Shown: in pieces, positions 11,182-23,919 of the stretch
Numbering within the stretch: position 1 is the stretch's first letter
Layout of the letters: the number at the start of each line of letters is the position of its first letter
Origin: Stemphylium vesicarium
Lineage: Eukaryota > Ascomycota > Dothideomycetes > Pleosporales > Pleosporaceae
Length of the DNA: 64,000 nt
Direction of reading: 5' to 3'
Assembly (NCBI GenBank): GCA_004380135.1
Contig: QXCR01000075.1
Location: 62,001-126,000, forward strand
Position numbers and translations under genes: made by a program
Notes under the pieces: model-generated
Told to the model about the DNA's origin: nothing
The model's input: the letters and a program-made list of their open reading frames with translations, nothing else
The model's database searches: none

Positions 11182-12379
11182 GGTTGAGGAGGAAGGGAGG
11201 AGTACAGTTGAGCTTTCTCTCGTGCACTCTCCCTCTCTCACCTTTTGATCTCGGCTTTCCTATCTTCGCACCGCGAGGTATCCTCCGTTCATCATTCTCC
11301 TCCTCTTCTTCTCCTTTTTCCTGCTTGTATATATACACATGTCTATCTATCCATCTGTCTTAAAAAACTATACCCTACCGCCCTCCAGTCTCTGGCGTTC
11401 AAACAAGCTTACTCCCTCCCATTTCATTCGACACAAACCTCACGTGATGAAAGATACCAACATACCAGACATGTAGCCCTGGAACGACCCGGTTTCTTCG
11501 CAACGATCACGTGAGACCTGACCATACTCCTCCATCCCTACACTTCCACGCGCCCACGACATCACCCCGAGCTACACCTGTTTCACAAAACTGCCGGAGA
11601 CATCCTCTCATACACTTGCATCTCCGTCATCTCGACAGTGCTGATAACGAAGCGAGCGCAACCCCTGTCGCCAAGCGGTTAGTTCGCGATAAGGAGGAAT
11701 CAATCCAAACACCCGTCCCCACAACGTCGACATGCGAATCGCAAATCTCCACGGAGAACTACATACTACGTAGTATTCGAAATGTCAATTACCTGACTGG
11801 ATGGATGCGGCTTATCCTTGCCTTTTAATGTCTTAACCATTACGCACGCTGCGCATGCTGCGCGGGAACTAACGGTCCTGGCTACTACGGCGTGGGCCTG
11901 CCCCTCGCCGTTATGATGCTTTTCCGTAGGCACCGCGGGACACCTTTCATTGGGAGATGGGTTGATGGGGCTATCAGTTCCATGCGGCGCGATGTGTATT
12001 TCCGCGCGGGAACGATTCCCGTTGCTGGGATGACTGGCTAATGTCGAGTTTGGGCTCCAGGCGTGGGCAGTTGCGGGAGATGTTTGTAGGTGCCCACGGA
12101 GTTGTTCAGATGGCAATTGGAGAAGCTAGCTGGCCTATCATTTCTTAACGAATGTAGGTATGGGTTCAGATTACACTGCATCTTTATCCTTCCTTGCTTC
12201 TCATCCTCATTTTTTCTTCTTCACGTAGCTCTTGCGCTCCTGATCCTGCGTTCGCGTATCGCATCATCGTTCCCGTGCCCTCTTGACTGAGTCCACGAAT
12301 TCGCCTTCCGACGCGCGACATTTCGCATCGCAAGATTTCGAGATACCCCACGACTCCGAAACCTTGCCATCACACCACC
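11182..12379. promoter_or_regulatory. niaD-niiA intergenic region with NirA-type and GATA sites
   Basis: About 1.2 kb between niaD stop and niiA start. CTCCACGGAG at 11747-11756 reads CTCCGTGG on the minus strand, a match to the NirA consensus CTCCGHGG, about 620 bp upstream of niiA. GATAAG stands at 11688-11693, and another GATA at 11643-11646. CACGTGA-type E-boxes occur near 11441 and 11507. No credible ORF was found. Confidence 0.55.
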
Positions 12380-15300
12380 ATGGCGGAGACGGAGCCCATT
12401 GTCACACAGGGCATCGAGCCCTCGTCTGGCCAATCGCACTCACCACCCGGAGACCGTCACGTCACAGCTACCTGGGGATCAAAAGATGGAAACATATCAA
12501 ACGCGGAGTGGAACGATGCGGAAGCCAACACGTTACCTGAGAAGGTAGCTGATTTAGAAAAGAAGGGTGAAATTAATGATCGTCACCCGCGGAAGAGGAT
12601 AGTGGTGGTGGGATTGGGCATGGTGGGCATAGCTTTCATGTGAGTTTAGCATTGAGTGGTGGTATATTGGAGCTAGGCGCTGATTGAACGAAAGCGAAAA
12701 GCTCATGAAATACGATGTTAAGCGGAGAGAATACGACGTCATTGTTATTGGCGAGGAGCCGCATCTTGCGTACAATCGCGTTGGTCTGACTAGTTTCTTC
12801 CAACATCGGCAAGTGGAGAATCTGTATCTCAACCCGAAAGAATGGGTATGTTCGAAAGACAACAGAAGGGATGGTCGCAGACTAACGCCAGCCTAGTATT
12901 CATCAATGCCTGAAGGCTCGCTGAACTACCACCTCAACACGCTCGTTACCGAGATCAACTCACAAGAAAAAGTCGTCAAGACTTCTTCTGGTGAGACGGT
13001 ATCCTACGACATTCTTGTTCTGGCAACGGGATCGGATGCGCTTCTTCCCCGACACACGCCTGGCCATGATGCTCAGGGAGTCTTCGTATATCGCACAATC
13101 GAAGACTTGCAACGACTCATTGAATTCTCGTCAACGCGAAAGGGCACAACGGGTGCTGTTGTCGGCGGCGGCTTGCTTGGCCTGGAAGCTGCACATGCGA
13201 TGATGGATCTCGAGGACTTTGCCAAAGTTAAGTTGATCGAGAGGAATCGATGGGTGCTGTCAAGACAGTTAGATTGCGATGCTGGTGGCATGGTTGTGGA
13301 ACAAGTTAGAGCGTTGGGCCTAGATGTCATGCTGAGTAAGAGAGTGGGCAAGATATTGACAACAGAGGACAACCTTGTCAAGGGTGTGGTATTCGAGGAC
13401 GGCGATGAGATGGAGTGCTCTTGCATTTGTTTTGCTGTGAGTATCCCCATTTCTCGAAATGGTCGCGTCAACTAACTTTTGCAGATCGGTATAAAGTCGC
13501 GAGACGAACTAGCGCGGAAAGCAGGCATCAAATGCGCTGACCGAGGAGGCGGCATAGTTGTTGGACCAGACCTGGCAACATCCCAACCCGACATCTATGC
13601 CGTTGGCGAATGCGCGAGCTGGGAAAACCAGACCTTTGGCCTCATCGCTCCCGGCGTCGAGATGGCCGATGTCCTTGCTTTCAACCTGACGCAAGCGAAA
13701 GCACACGCACCGCGAAAATTCAAAGCCCCAGATCTCAGCACCAAGCTCAAGTTGCTGGGCGTCGAGGTCGCGAGTTTCGGTGACTTCTTCGCTGATCGCG
13801 ATGGGCCGAAGAACATGCCTGGGCGCCAGCGTGCCGACAGCAAGGAGCCGAACGGGACGACGACGAGAGATCGGGTCAAGAAATTGACTGATGGGCCGGC
13901 GCCACCGCCGGTGAAGGCGCTCACGTATAAAGATCCGTTTCAGCAGGTTTACAAGAAGTACCTGTTTACCATGGACGGGAAGTACTTACTGGGCGGCATG
14001 ATGATTGGCGACACCAAAGACTACATCAAGCTTGTACCTATGGTGAAGAACCAGAAACAGCTGGATATAGCCCCTAGCGAGCTTATTGTTGGAGCCCAGA
14101 AGGGCGACGATGACGGCTCAGATCTGACCGAGGACACTCAGATCTGCTCATGTCACAACGTCACCAAAGGCGACGTCGTCAATGCGACCAAGGACGGAAC
14201 CTGCAAGAGCATCGGAGACGTCAAGTCTTGCACCAAAGCCGGCACTGGTTGCGGTGGGTGCATGCCACTCGTCCAGACCATCTTCAACAAGACGATGGCT
14301 TCCATGGGCAACGAAGTCAAGAACCATCTCTGCCCGCATTTCGAGTACTCGCGCGCGGACCTCTTCAACATCATCTACGTCAAGGGGCTCAAGGACTTCG
14401 CCGCCGTCATGAAAGAAGCTGGCAAGGAGCCAGATTCGCTCGGCTGCGAGGCTTGCAAACCCACTATTGGAAATATCGTTGCTTCGCTCTACAACAAACA
14501 TCTTCTTGAGGTCAACAACCGCGGCCTACAAGACACGAACGACCGGTTCCTGGCAAACATTCAGCGCAACGGTACTTTCTCGGTCGTTCCGCGTGTCTCA
14601 GGTGGTGAGATTACACCGGAGAAGCTCATTGTCATTGGAACGGTGGCGAAGAAGTACAACCTCTATACAAAGATCACTGGTGGTCAGCGAATCGACATGT
14701 TTGGTGCACGCAAACATGACCTCCCGGATATCTGGCAAGAGCTCATCGACGGCGGCATGGAATCTGGTCATGCGTATGCCAAGTCACTTCGAACCGTCAA
14801 GTCGTGTGTCGGCACCACGTGGTGCCGGTTCGGCATCGGCGACAGTGTAGGCATGGCCGTGCGTCTAGAGGAGCGGTACAAGTCTATCCGTGGACCACAC
14901 AAGATCAAAGGCGGAGTATCAGGCTGCGTGCGCGAATGTGCGGAAGCCCAAAACAAAGACTTCGGTCTCATCGCCACGGAGAAAGGCTTCAACATCTTTG
15001 TCGGAGGAAACGGGGGCGCGAAACCACGACACTCGGAGCTCCTAGCCAAGGACGTCCCACCCGACGACGTAGTCCCTATTCTCGACCGCTATCTCTCCTT
15101 CTACATCCGCACAGCTGACAAGCTGCAACGAACAGCGCGGTGGATGGAAAACCTCCCCGGCGGGATAAAATACCTCCAAGAAGTCATTCTCGAAGACAAA
15201 CTCGGCATCTGCGCCGATCTCGAAAAGCAAATGGAAGACCTCGTCGGCACCTTCTTCTGCGAATGGACCGAAGTACTAAAAGACCCCCAAAAACGTTCCT

Positions 15301-16007
15301 GGTTCTCCCAATTCGCAAACACATCCGACACCATCACCGACACCATCGAGCCAACCCAGGAACGCGGGCAACAACGCCCGTCCTATTGGCCTAATGACTC
15401 CGCCACCGAAGACTTCCGCGGCACAAAATGGACAGAGTTGTCGTGGCAGCCGCTCGTCCTAGCCTCCGAGTTCAAAGACGCGGATACAGGTGATAGTAAG
15501 GCGATCAAGCGCGGAGATACCCAACTCGCCGTCTTCAAGGTCCGCGGAAAATACTACTGCACACAGCAGATGTGTCCGCACAAGCGGGCCTTTGTCCTCT
15601 CAGACGGCCTCATCGGCGACGATATTGCGAATAACAAACTCTGGGTCTCGTGCCCGTACCACAAGCGCAACTACGAGCTGTCTGGTGCGGATGCAGGCAA
15701 GTGTGCCAACGACGAGTCGGTTAACATTGCCGTGTTTCCGATTGAGGAAAGAGGTGATGGCTGGTTGTATGTTAAGCTGCCGAGTGTGGAGGAGCTGGAT
15801 AGTGTGCTGGGCACGAGCAAGTTTAAGATTAAGAAGAGTGAGACGGAGGATCCGTTTGTCGCGCTGGATAAGAAGCTGCAGCGCATGCAGCTTAAGGGGC
15901 GCAAGGGGATGCAGGTTTCGCATCTTGAGGGCGGGCTGGGGGAGAGGGGGAAGGCGGCGCAGATACTCGCTGGTGGGGAGAGGGGGGCTGGGGGGTTGGA
16001 CTGGTAG
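12380..16007 (+). CDS. niiA: Assimilatory nitrite reductase [NAD(P)H]
   Basis: Reduces nitrite to ammonium. Exons 12380-12639, 12695-12845, 12897-13436 and 13485-16007 (introns 55, 51, 48 nt) encode 1157 aa. N-terminal FAD/NAD(P)H-binding halves show VVVGLGMVG and VVGGGLLGLEAA. A BFD-like 2Fe-2S domain follows (CSCHNVTKGDV, later GTGCGGC). The sirohaem/4Fe-4S ligands are in SCVGTTWCRFG and SGCVRECAEAQ. The C-terminus holds a Rieske NirD-like domain (CPHKRAF, CPYHKRNYEL) and a Gly/Lys-rich tail. This is the full fungal NirB-NirD fusion. It is transcribed in the same direction as niaD, and its stop is 84 bp from that of the convergent terpene synthase gene. Confidence 0.97.
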
Positions 16008-16091
16008 AGGGGGTGCTCGTCATCACCATCACATCCGCACTTAGATAATTTTTGTGTCAAAGCTTTTTACCAAGTCATTTATTCATAAGCT

Positions 16092-18336
16092 TCATGAGGC
16101 GTTTGAAGTTAAGCTAAGCGTCTGAAGCAGTACATAAAGCATCGGGTTCGACTCTCCCATCTGGCCCTCTAACCGCTTAACCTCCCTTATCAACTGCCTC
16201 TCCATCTCCGTAATCAAATCCAGTGTAACATCCAGCGCGCCCGATGCCTTGAATAGGGAAACAATGTAAGACTTCGTCTCCGGTGACAATTGCCCAATAC
16301 TGCTGTGTTTGGCGCGAAACATACCCGCAATCTGTGCAAACGATGCGGGCGCCATTCTCTGGCACTCGATGAGCGGGTATGAAAGCTTGCCCTCGTCTAG
16401 GTCTTCGCACCAACCTTTACCTTGCGTGTACTCTGTGGATGTGAGGTTCATGTAGTCGTCGCGGACCTGGAAGTAACGCCCGAAGATCCGTATGAAGGAA
16501 TTGAACCTTTGTTCCTTTACATGTCGTGACTTGGCCGCCATGAGCAGGAGGAGCATCTCAAACATGCATCCAGTCTTCTGATCCACCATCTCAAAGTACT
16601 CGTCTTCAGTGGGGCAGATGAGGTGAAACCGCCAGTGCAGGTCGTAGCTCTGGCCAATGTGCATACGCTGCAATATCTCCAGAAAAGACTGTTGCACCGC
16701 GTGCTCAAAGTTGTCGCTAACCATCTGCATAGCGCGAACGAAAAGGTATGTGGAGCTGTTGATAGACTGGGCGGTCCCGAAGATAGTATGCGCAGCAGGT
16801 TTCCCACGGCGAAGCGGCGATTCGTCTTGGATGTCGTCGAGGATCAACGACGAGTTGTGGAGCATACTTGTGATCTCCTTGATGAGATCCACATGCCGGT
16901 CCGAGATCTGGAACCATTGGTTTAGAGCGTGGATCAGTGTGGAGCGGACCCCTTTCGAGGGCAGCGATGCCATGTAGTCGCACGCAGAGTCGACGGGGTG
17001 GGGCGTTTTTAATAGCATGAGAGACGGCTGTGTTGGGCCGTCCATCTCGCTTGTCGCGTGCTGCGAGTCGGAGGTACAGCTCGACTCGTCCGCGCCCGAC
17101 GACGCTGATTGTGGAGAGTCGGACGATGAGGCCGAGTTTGGTGAGGATGCGCTGGTAAAATGAACCACCGGTAAATCTTCCTGCTCCACTGTGTCCACTG
17201 CGGCGTCCCTCCATGCATGGTGCCTGGGGCAGTTGGCGCACCAGTAGTGGTTCCCGGCAACCACGAGCCCGACAACTTGGATAAAATCGCGTAGATACCC
17301 CGGTGTGGATGGATGCTCCAAGAGGAAGGCTTGTACGCGCCTCTCGTATTCGCTCTCGTACGTGGTGATGAGTTCGCGGACGACCTCTTTCGCCTCGTCG
17401 TAACTGATGTTTCGTAGCCGAGAGAGCAGTTCGATAGAGTTCACAATTCTGGAACCCTTTGTAAGTGACGCGTTGTATTCACGACCCCAACTCCAGTAGT
17501 CGTTGGTGAGAACAAGGGCCCACTCTGCTGGCTCGAAGATATGTCGTGTGGGTGCTATTTCTTCATCTGCAATGTTTAATCCCATGCCGAATTGACACAT
17601 CAACCAGAATGGTCTACCGTGGTATTCGAATTAGCGCTACTGCTCCAAAACATAGTGAAATAAGATGACTCACTCCATCCCTCCGTTCAGCATTCTGAAT
17701 TCAAGGTACTCTTCGAGCGACTTGATCTCATCGTAATTGTGGTGTTCCATGACATCTAACCATTTCTTCTGATACGACATGATCATTCGCGTGCCCATGT
17801 CTCGGTCGATGCTTAGTATCTCCAAGACACAATTACTGACTAAATGTCTAAATCTTCTGGTTTTCGTTTCTTGGATCGAAGTGTTGTCATCATAGCCAAC
17901 TGACAAAGCAGCGCTGAGCTGTTTGTGCTCATTGATGGCTTCATCGAGGCTCACGTCCTCGGTAGCATCTACATCAAAGGTTGTCAGTCCACAAGGATCT
18001 TTCCATTTACTCAGTGTGGGGGATGGGTCTCTCACCATCGTGGATGTTTCCAATATTAGCCAGATATGTTATACTGGCTAGCCTCTCGGGCAGTGACTCG
18101 GAGAAGATGAAAGAACACCAGTTGCCGACTTTGGATATAGCAGAACCTGACCTCGCTTCCCAGCCATCATCGAGATGTTCTTTCCAGTCTCTGATCGATT
18201 GCAGTGTCGCCTGATCTGCTATATCATTGTGCTTGTGAATGCGAATCGGTAAGATAGTGAAACACCCTGTCTCGCGGGCGACGTCTGCAGAAACTGCCTC
18301 GGACTGCTTCCAGTTTGCATCCGAAGTGCTTGGCAT
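16092..18336 (-). CDS. Bifunctional terpene synthase: class I terpene cyclase fused to polyprenyl diphosphate synthase
   Basis: Chimeric fungal di-/sesterterpene synthase of the fusicoccadiene/ophiobolin synthase type. Exons 18336-18036, 17968-17674 and 17613-16092 (introns 67 and 60 nt) give 705 aa. The N-terminal cyclase has the Asp-rich motif DDATED (about residues 100-105, rebuilt exactly across intron 1), RMLNGGMEPFW across intron 2, and the NSE motif NDYWSWGRE (about 236). A Ser-rich, low-complexity linker (about 325-375) leads to the prenyltransferase domain with first Asp motif DDIQD (about 457) and second motif DDYMN. All catalytic motifs are present, so it should build a C20 or C25 diphosphate and cyclise it. 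Chain length and skeleton cannot be read from motifs. It is convergent with niiA and divergent from the P450 gene at 19.5 kb. Confidence 0.92.
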
Positions 18337-19536
18337 GACTCTTTCTGGAGATCAGGTCTACTACCTAGGTATGTTACGCACGGAGTTGCGTGGGATTGAG
18401 ATATAATGTGCTCCGTAGGAGCGGATACAACAAACGATAATTAGAATGATCCTTGCGTCTTGTCTTCAGAGCGCGAAACACTGGAAAAGTATTGGCCTTG
18501 GTCAAGAGTACAGCTTGGAATCTAGGCAGAAGACAACTTCTGAGTGTGAATCTGGTCGATATGTGCATTACATAAGGCGAGAAGTCACAGAAATCTCCTG
18601 CAAATGCGGCTTGCCGTCGGACCGTGCGGAGTGCGAATTGCAGTACCCACTCGGCCGAGTACAAGGGCAAGAATCGCAGCTTTTCAAAGCGGAAAGCGGG
18701 TCACGAATACATCCGTCTGGACATGCGAGTAATTGCACTCCGGTATCTCAGCCGACAGTAGACCAGTATTGCTTACCTTCTGACAATTACACCGTCGAAG
18801 GTCCGATAAAGTCGTTGACGAACTCGGCTCCACGTTTGCAAGGATCGAACTTCCACTGGGGCTGGTCTGCCCGCAAGGGTGGCTAATTGCTGCATCAGCC
18901 GCTATCGTACAACAAGAGTTTCAGCCGTGAATTCGTTGATGAGTATAGTAAAAAACCGCGTGATGTCCTCGGCCGCTGACAATCCGCGATCGGCCGAAAA
19001 CCTTGGAATGTCCAGAAAGCTAGGTTGCAGGGATGGCGCTAGCTACTAGCTTCGTCGCTACTTCGATTACGCAGGGTCTACGACAGCGCGACATCTGCAA
19101 CGATGCCGCAACACCCACCAGGCCGAGGGCTGATGAAGCGTTTGAAACCAGTTACAAGACCCACAACGGAAATAGGCGCCTGGCTTTGTCAATCCGACCG
19201 GGCGCGTTGTACGCAGGTGGCCGCGCTGACGCTCAACCGATGATATTCGTAGCATGGTATTAGGCAGAGGCCAGCCATTCCTCGAAATAGATTAAACTCC
19301 CCGCATGACAGATCGTACCACTAAGTCTCTAGACCTGGTACAAGCGCACGCTCGGAGGAAGCTGTTTAGGTACTTCCATTGCGTCCTACTTGCAAACGCG
19401 TAACAAGATCAGTCATACCTCACCACATCTCCGGCCATAAGGTGCGATGAACGAAACAGGCTCCCATCCCGATCCCGTGACGGGTAGCAATACTCTGCAG
19501 ATTTCTTCTAATGTAATGGTCTTTTTTTCACCAGAC
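18337..19536. promoter_or_regulatory. Shared upstream region of terpene synthase and P450-1
   Basis: 1.2 kb between two divergently transcribed cluster genes, so likely to carry both promoters. A 146-codon plus-strand ORF (18446-18886) and shorter ones show no recognisable domain. No specific operator was identified. Confidence 0.4.
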
Positions 19537-21350
19537 ATGGGGCCATCAATGTCCCTTATACTGGGGCCTCTGGTTGTAAGTCTTCCAAGAACATGCAATG
19601 CTGGCGTACAAAGATCTAAGATGTGGTCATTCTTGTAGATAGGACTCTCGTGTGTGTACTATCTATTCTTTCATTCTCTCTCAAAGATACCGGGGCCTAA
19701 GCTGGCCGCGATATCTCCGGTATGTACAGGTCGTGCCAGATGTTCGATCACATCATTGATTTGGGCATAGCTATGGATGATGAGATCCTTGTACGGCAAG
19801 AAGCTGAACCGGGATATCAAAGCGCTTCATGATCGTTACGGTACGTAGGAACATGTTTCCAACTCCATTAGTGCTTGACTTAGGTGCTGACGATTTTGGA
19901 AAGGTGATGTGGTTCGGGTTGGTCCCAACACCGTCTCGTTCGCCACGGTTGGCGCTCTAGCCTCAGTGCATCACGAAAAGTCTGGCGGCGACGACGGTAC
20001 TTTTACGAAAGAGGGAACTATCGAGTGGCTTCTTGGCCTGATGACATGGCCTGCCCAAAATATTTTGACCAAGACCGATGTAAAAGGGCACGCCAGACTG
20101 CGCAAAGCGGTGCAACCCGCGTTTTCGGCCAAGGAGCTCAGAAAACAAGAACCGATCGAGCAAGAATGGATTACCACGTTCAACCGTCATCTCGACGCTG
20201 CAGCTGAAAGCGACGCGGAAATCAACATTACCGAACATATGTCGCACCTTGTTTGGGACATGTTGAGTGATCTCTCATTTGGAGAGCCATTAGCAAGAAG
20301 CCAGCTTGGTAAGTGCTCCTACTCCGCGAATTGGTCGACAGGCCCCGCCAAATTTACGTCTATGTCACGTTTCGAAGGCTGAAGATATGCAAAGTCAAGT
20401 TCAATAGGCTCAAATGGCTTGCTTGCGCCATGAGCCCTATGTTGGAAGTCATGCAGAGCATCCTCACATTTCCACTCGTGGGCGCCTTCACGAGATGGAT
20501 CGTCACCTCGTTTCCACAGGCATTCCAATTGCCTCGCGACATATTACCGACTGGTACGTTGCGCACGTAAGTCTGCGCAGATGAAACTTCGTTCCAATAC
20601 TGTCGCTAACGCAAAGCACGTAGGACCTTAGAGCGCACTGACAGAGGCCATGACTTCCTAAGTGCTATTGTTGGCGCCCAGGAAAAAGGTATCGCTCTCT
20701 CACAGGACGAGCTACAGAGTAATTCGGCCATGCTCGTCATGGTCGGCCAAGACGCAACTGTCACATGTCTCTCGTCAACGCTCTACTTCTTGCTGCGAGA
20801 TCCGCAGCATATGGCCAACTTGCAGAACGAGGTGCGAGGGTCCTTCAAATCGGAATCCGAGATCAATGGTCTAGCGATCGCGAGACTTCCACTGCTCAAT
20901 GGCTCCATCAACGAGGCCATGCGCCTACTCTCCCCCGCCAATGGTACCGGCACGCATCGGCTTTCCAACGGAGGCTTTGTAGATGGTATATACCTACCAG
21001 CAGGAATCACGGTGGCTGTGGATCAGTACACCATCCAGCGCTCGCCGAAGTACTGGCGAGACCCTGAATCATACCGACCAGAGCGCTGGACCAGCGTCGA
21101 CGAGCAAGGCTCCGAATTCGAAAACGACGTGCATTCGGCCTATCGGCCCTTTCTATTGGGTCCGAGGGCCTGTCTAGGGCGCGAGCTCGCGTTACAGATC
21201 GTTCGACTGGTCCTTGCACGCCTCGTGTTCTCGTATAACCTTCGTATGGCGAACGAGAACTTTGTATGGGAAAGAGACTGCGACTCATCTTACCTCTGGC
21301 TTGGACACAAGGTAGTCGTCAAACTGCAGAAGCGGCAGAGCATCGGATAA
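19537..21350 (+). CDS. Cytochrome P450 monooxygenase (terpene cluster P450-1)
   Basis: Haem-thiolate oxygenase, presumably decorating the terpene. Six exons: 19537-19575, 19639-19719, 19771-19840, 19904-20308, 20395-20553, 20617-21350 (495 aa). Short exon 1 (GPSMSLILGPLV) and exon 2 (LSCVYYLFFHSL) together form the N-terminal membrane anchor, followed by the hinge KIPGPKLAAISP. The I-helix reads MVGQDATVTC, the K-helix ExxR is NEAMRLLSP, and the haem loop FLLGPRACLG has the ligand at about Cys437. All introns have standard GT-AG ends. In-frame ATGs at 19516 or 19549 are alternative starts. The third and fourth junctions reconstitute typical P450 text (RYGDVVRVGPN). Substrate unknown; the role is inferred from the neighbouring terpene synthase. 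Confidence 0.88.
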
Positions 21351-22108
21351 TTGATTCATCATTCTATGGCTACAGCTGCTAATGCGTGGAACTAGTTCTT
21401 GCAATATTATTACAATACATGTGCATCGCTATTATTAATACATTCCATGATGACGAAAGCAGATAAGGATAGATAGACGGCATCTTTTAAATGAAGCTGC
21501 TGACAATTCGCGCTCGTGGAGGACTGATGCGTGTAGCACATCCGACTGCGGGGAAGCCGCTAGCAAGGATGTCTAGCCCGACTTTCCTCAAGTGGTCCAG
21601 GGCTGATCACCTACACGACCAGCAAGAGATGCGAAACTCAAGCTGCAATCGAATGAGATTATCGATCAATTGACCTTACAGTAGTGATGCCGTGCTTCCG
21701 ATTGCCTGCAAAGCTGCAGCTAATTTCGCCGACACCAACGGCCATGTCGAACACTCACCGCCTGATGACAGGCTAGGTAGCACGTTGAACGCCCCATGCA
21801 TACCCTAGAGCCAGATCAACGTGCCTTGTTTACAAGGAAAATGACTAAAAAGCTTGTTCTCATTCGACCCCGTGTCTACATCAAAGCTCTTCGCGCCCGG
21901 GCCGAAAAGAGGAGTTGCGTGGCAATCTACCGAAGAGCCCCGAAACAATGGGGCCGAATATCGTGGCGCTCTCGGGGTTTGGATCTTTCCAAAGTTAGAC
22001 CAAAAGGCTTCTGATGTTAATTATGGATGCGCATCGCCGGGATACTTCATAGTGGTTTGGTTTTGTAAAACTTGTGCAACCAAGTCCCAACACTCGGAGC
22101 TGTTCACT
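21351..22108. other. Intergenic region between the two P450 genes
   Basis: About 760 bp with only short, unconvincing ORFs. It presumably contains the terminator of P450-1 and the promoter of P450-2; no motif stands out. Confidence 0.5.
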
Positions 22109-23919
22109 ATGCCGGTCTCAGGGACAATCCTAGCTGCGCTGGTACGTATTTCTTCCGTCAATTCTCTTACGATATGCTCATGACATTAGGTCCTCCCGCT
22201 TCTTGTAGGACTTGCCGTATACCGTCTTCTCTTGCACCCATTGGCATCCTTCAAAGGGCCGAAACCAGCTGCAGTCACCGACTGGTGGTTTTGTACACAG
22301 TGGTATGCGGAGAATGTTACTCAAGTTGTAACAGATTCGAGGAGCTAAGACGTATTAGGCTCAATGGTCGGTGGCCTCAGACTCTGGAGAAGCTGCAAGT
22401 TCAATATGGCAAGTACCCCGCTTTAATCAATCTGATAGGAGATACTAACCCCGCTGAAGGCGACGTAATCCGAATCTCACCAAATGAGTTAGTCTTCGCT
22501 ACGCCAGAGGCAGCAAGAGGTATTTCTTTCGATAAGCAGCATATCCCCCATCATTCGCTAACATGAGGTGTTGGTAAAGATATCTACACACGGTGTAGCC
22601 CTGATCAAGAACCTCAGTTCATTAAGCATCCTTCATTTTACCAGCAAAGCGAAGGATTCCCGACTTTAGTGACTGAGACCAATCCTGTTGCCCATCGAGC
22701 TGTGCGAAAGCCTCTTGAGCGAGGTTTCAGCCCAGGTTCGCTAAAGGAATACGGGCGTATAGTTGAACGGGTGGCCGATGACCTCACAGCGCAGCTTGAG
22801 AAGGCGTCTAAGCACTCCAATGCAGTCGATGTCAAGGCCTGGGCAGCTCGTTTTACCTTTGATGTAGTGACCGAGGTTACCTTCGGTACATCTTCCGGGA
22901 CTGTCGCACAAGGCAAAAACACGGTCTGGCTTGATCTTCTAACCGGCAACATTGCGGCGGCAGCGGCGGGTGTGGCAATTCGTCGACAGCCACATATCAC
23001 CAAAACATTGCTCAGGTTCATATTTTCTAAGCTATCCAAGAAGGCGAAGTCAAGGGCCCTGTATCTGTCTGCCTGCCGCAAGATGTGTGAGGATAGGCTC
23101 AGTGAGCCACCAAAGGTCGCAAACCTTTTCGATCACGTCCTTGCGACATGTCCTCCAAATGGAAAAGACACCAGTAATGATGACTACTTGGTGTTTTTAC
23201 AAGGTCAAGCTGCCGCTCTCGTCTCGGGCGGAACAGAGACCTCTTCAACTCTGCTATCTTCGCTTATTTACAACCTCCTCGCGCACCCTTTACATTTGGC
23301 ACGACTACAGGACGAAGTAAGAAAGGCGTTTTCCCACGGGGAGAAGATCAATATCGAATCTACGAAGCAGCTCAAGTATCTTCAAGCGGTAATTGATGAG
23401 TCCCTGCGCATCTTTCCACCCGTAGGATTCGGGTTGCCAAGGTTATGTCCTGGGGCGACTATTGGAGGCGTCTACGTGCCAAAAGGAGTGAGTAATGCAA
23501 CTTCTCCTTTAATCTCACGTCGTCCATTGCTGATGTATGATGAAAATAAGACCGTGGTGCAAGCGCCAGATATCCTCATGGTACGAAACGCACGATACTT
23601 CACGCGACCCCACGAATTTCTTCCAGAGCGATGGCTACCTAAAGATCATGAACTTTACGATGATCAGTTTGCGGGAGATCGTAAAGACGCATCAAAACCA
23701 TTCTCCATAGGTCCCCGGCAGTGTATTGGCATGTCCCTTGCTTATGCAGAGTGGAGATTGGTTTTGGCGAAGCTGGTGCTGAAGTTCGACTGGGAGCTTA
23801 TTGGCGAGAAGCAGGACTTGATTAGTGTAGCGAAGCTTAAGCTGCTCTGGGAGATGCCGCCGATTCTGGTATCCTTCAAGCCTTGGGATGGGCTCTCCGT
23901 AGGGCTTTCTGAAGTATAG
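22109..23919 (+). CDS. Cytochrome P450 monooxygenase (terpene cluster P450-2), with a GC-AG intron
   Basis: Second P450 of the candidate cluster. Exons 22109-22141, 22190-22302, 22359-22408, 22460-22519, 22580-23487, 23551-23919 encode 510 aa. The N-terminal anchor (VLPLLVGLAVYRLLLHPL) is followed by FKGPKPAAV and LNGRWPQTLEKLQVQYG. The third intron (22409-22459) starts GCAAGT and ends GAAG; only this GC-AG splice joins QYG to DVIRISPNELVF. The I-helix is VSGGTETSSTL, ExxR is DESLRIFPP, and the haem loop FSIGPRQCIG has its ligand at about Cys446. The GC-AG intron (51 nt) and the last intron (63 nt) are multiples of three without stops, so retention would insert 17 or 21 residues. Function in terpene oxidation is inferred from context. 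Confidence 0.88.

Noticed and set aside
11640..11760. Possible tRNA-like string (GCCAAGCGGTTAG)
   Set aside because: Acceptor stem, anticodon arm and T-loop could not be paired into a cloverleaf.
18446..18886. 146-codon ORF between terpene synthase and P450-1
   Set aside because: No domain, lies in the probable shared promoter region; insufficient support.
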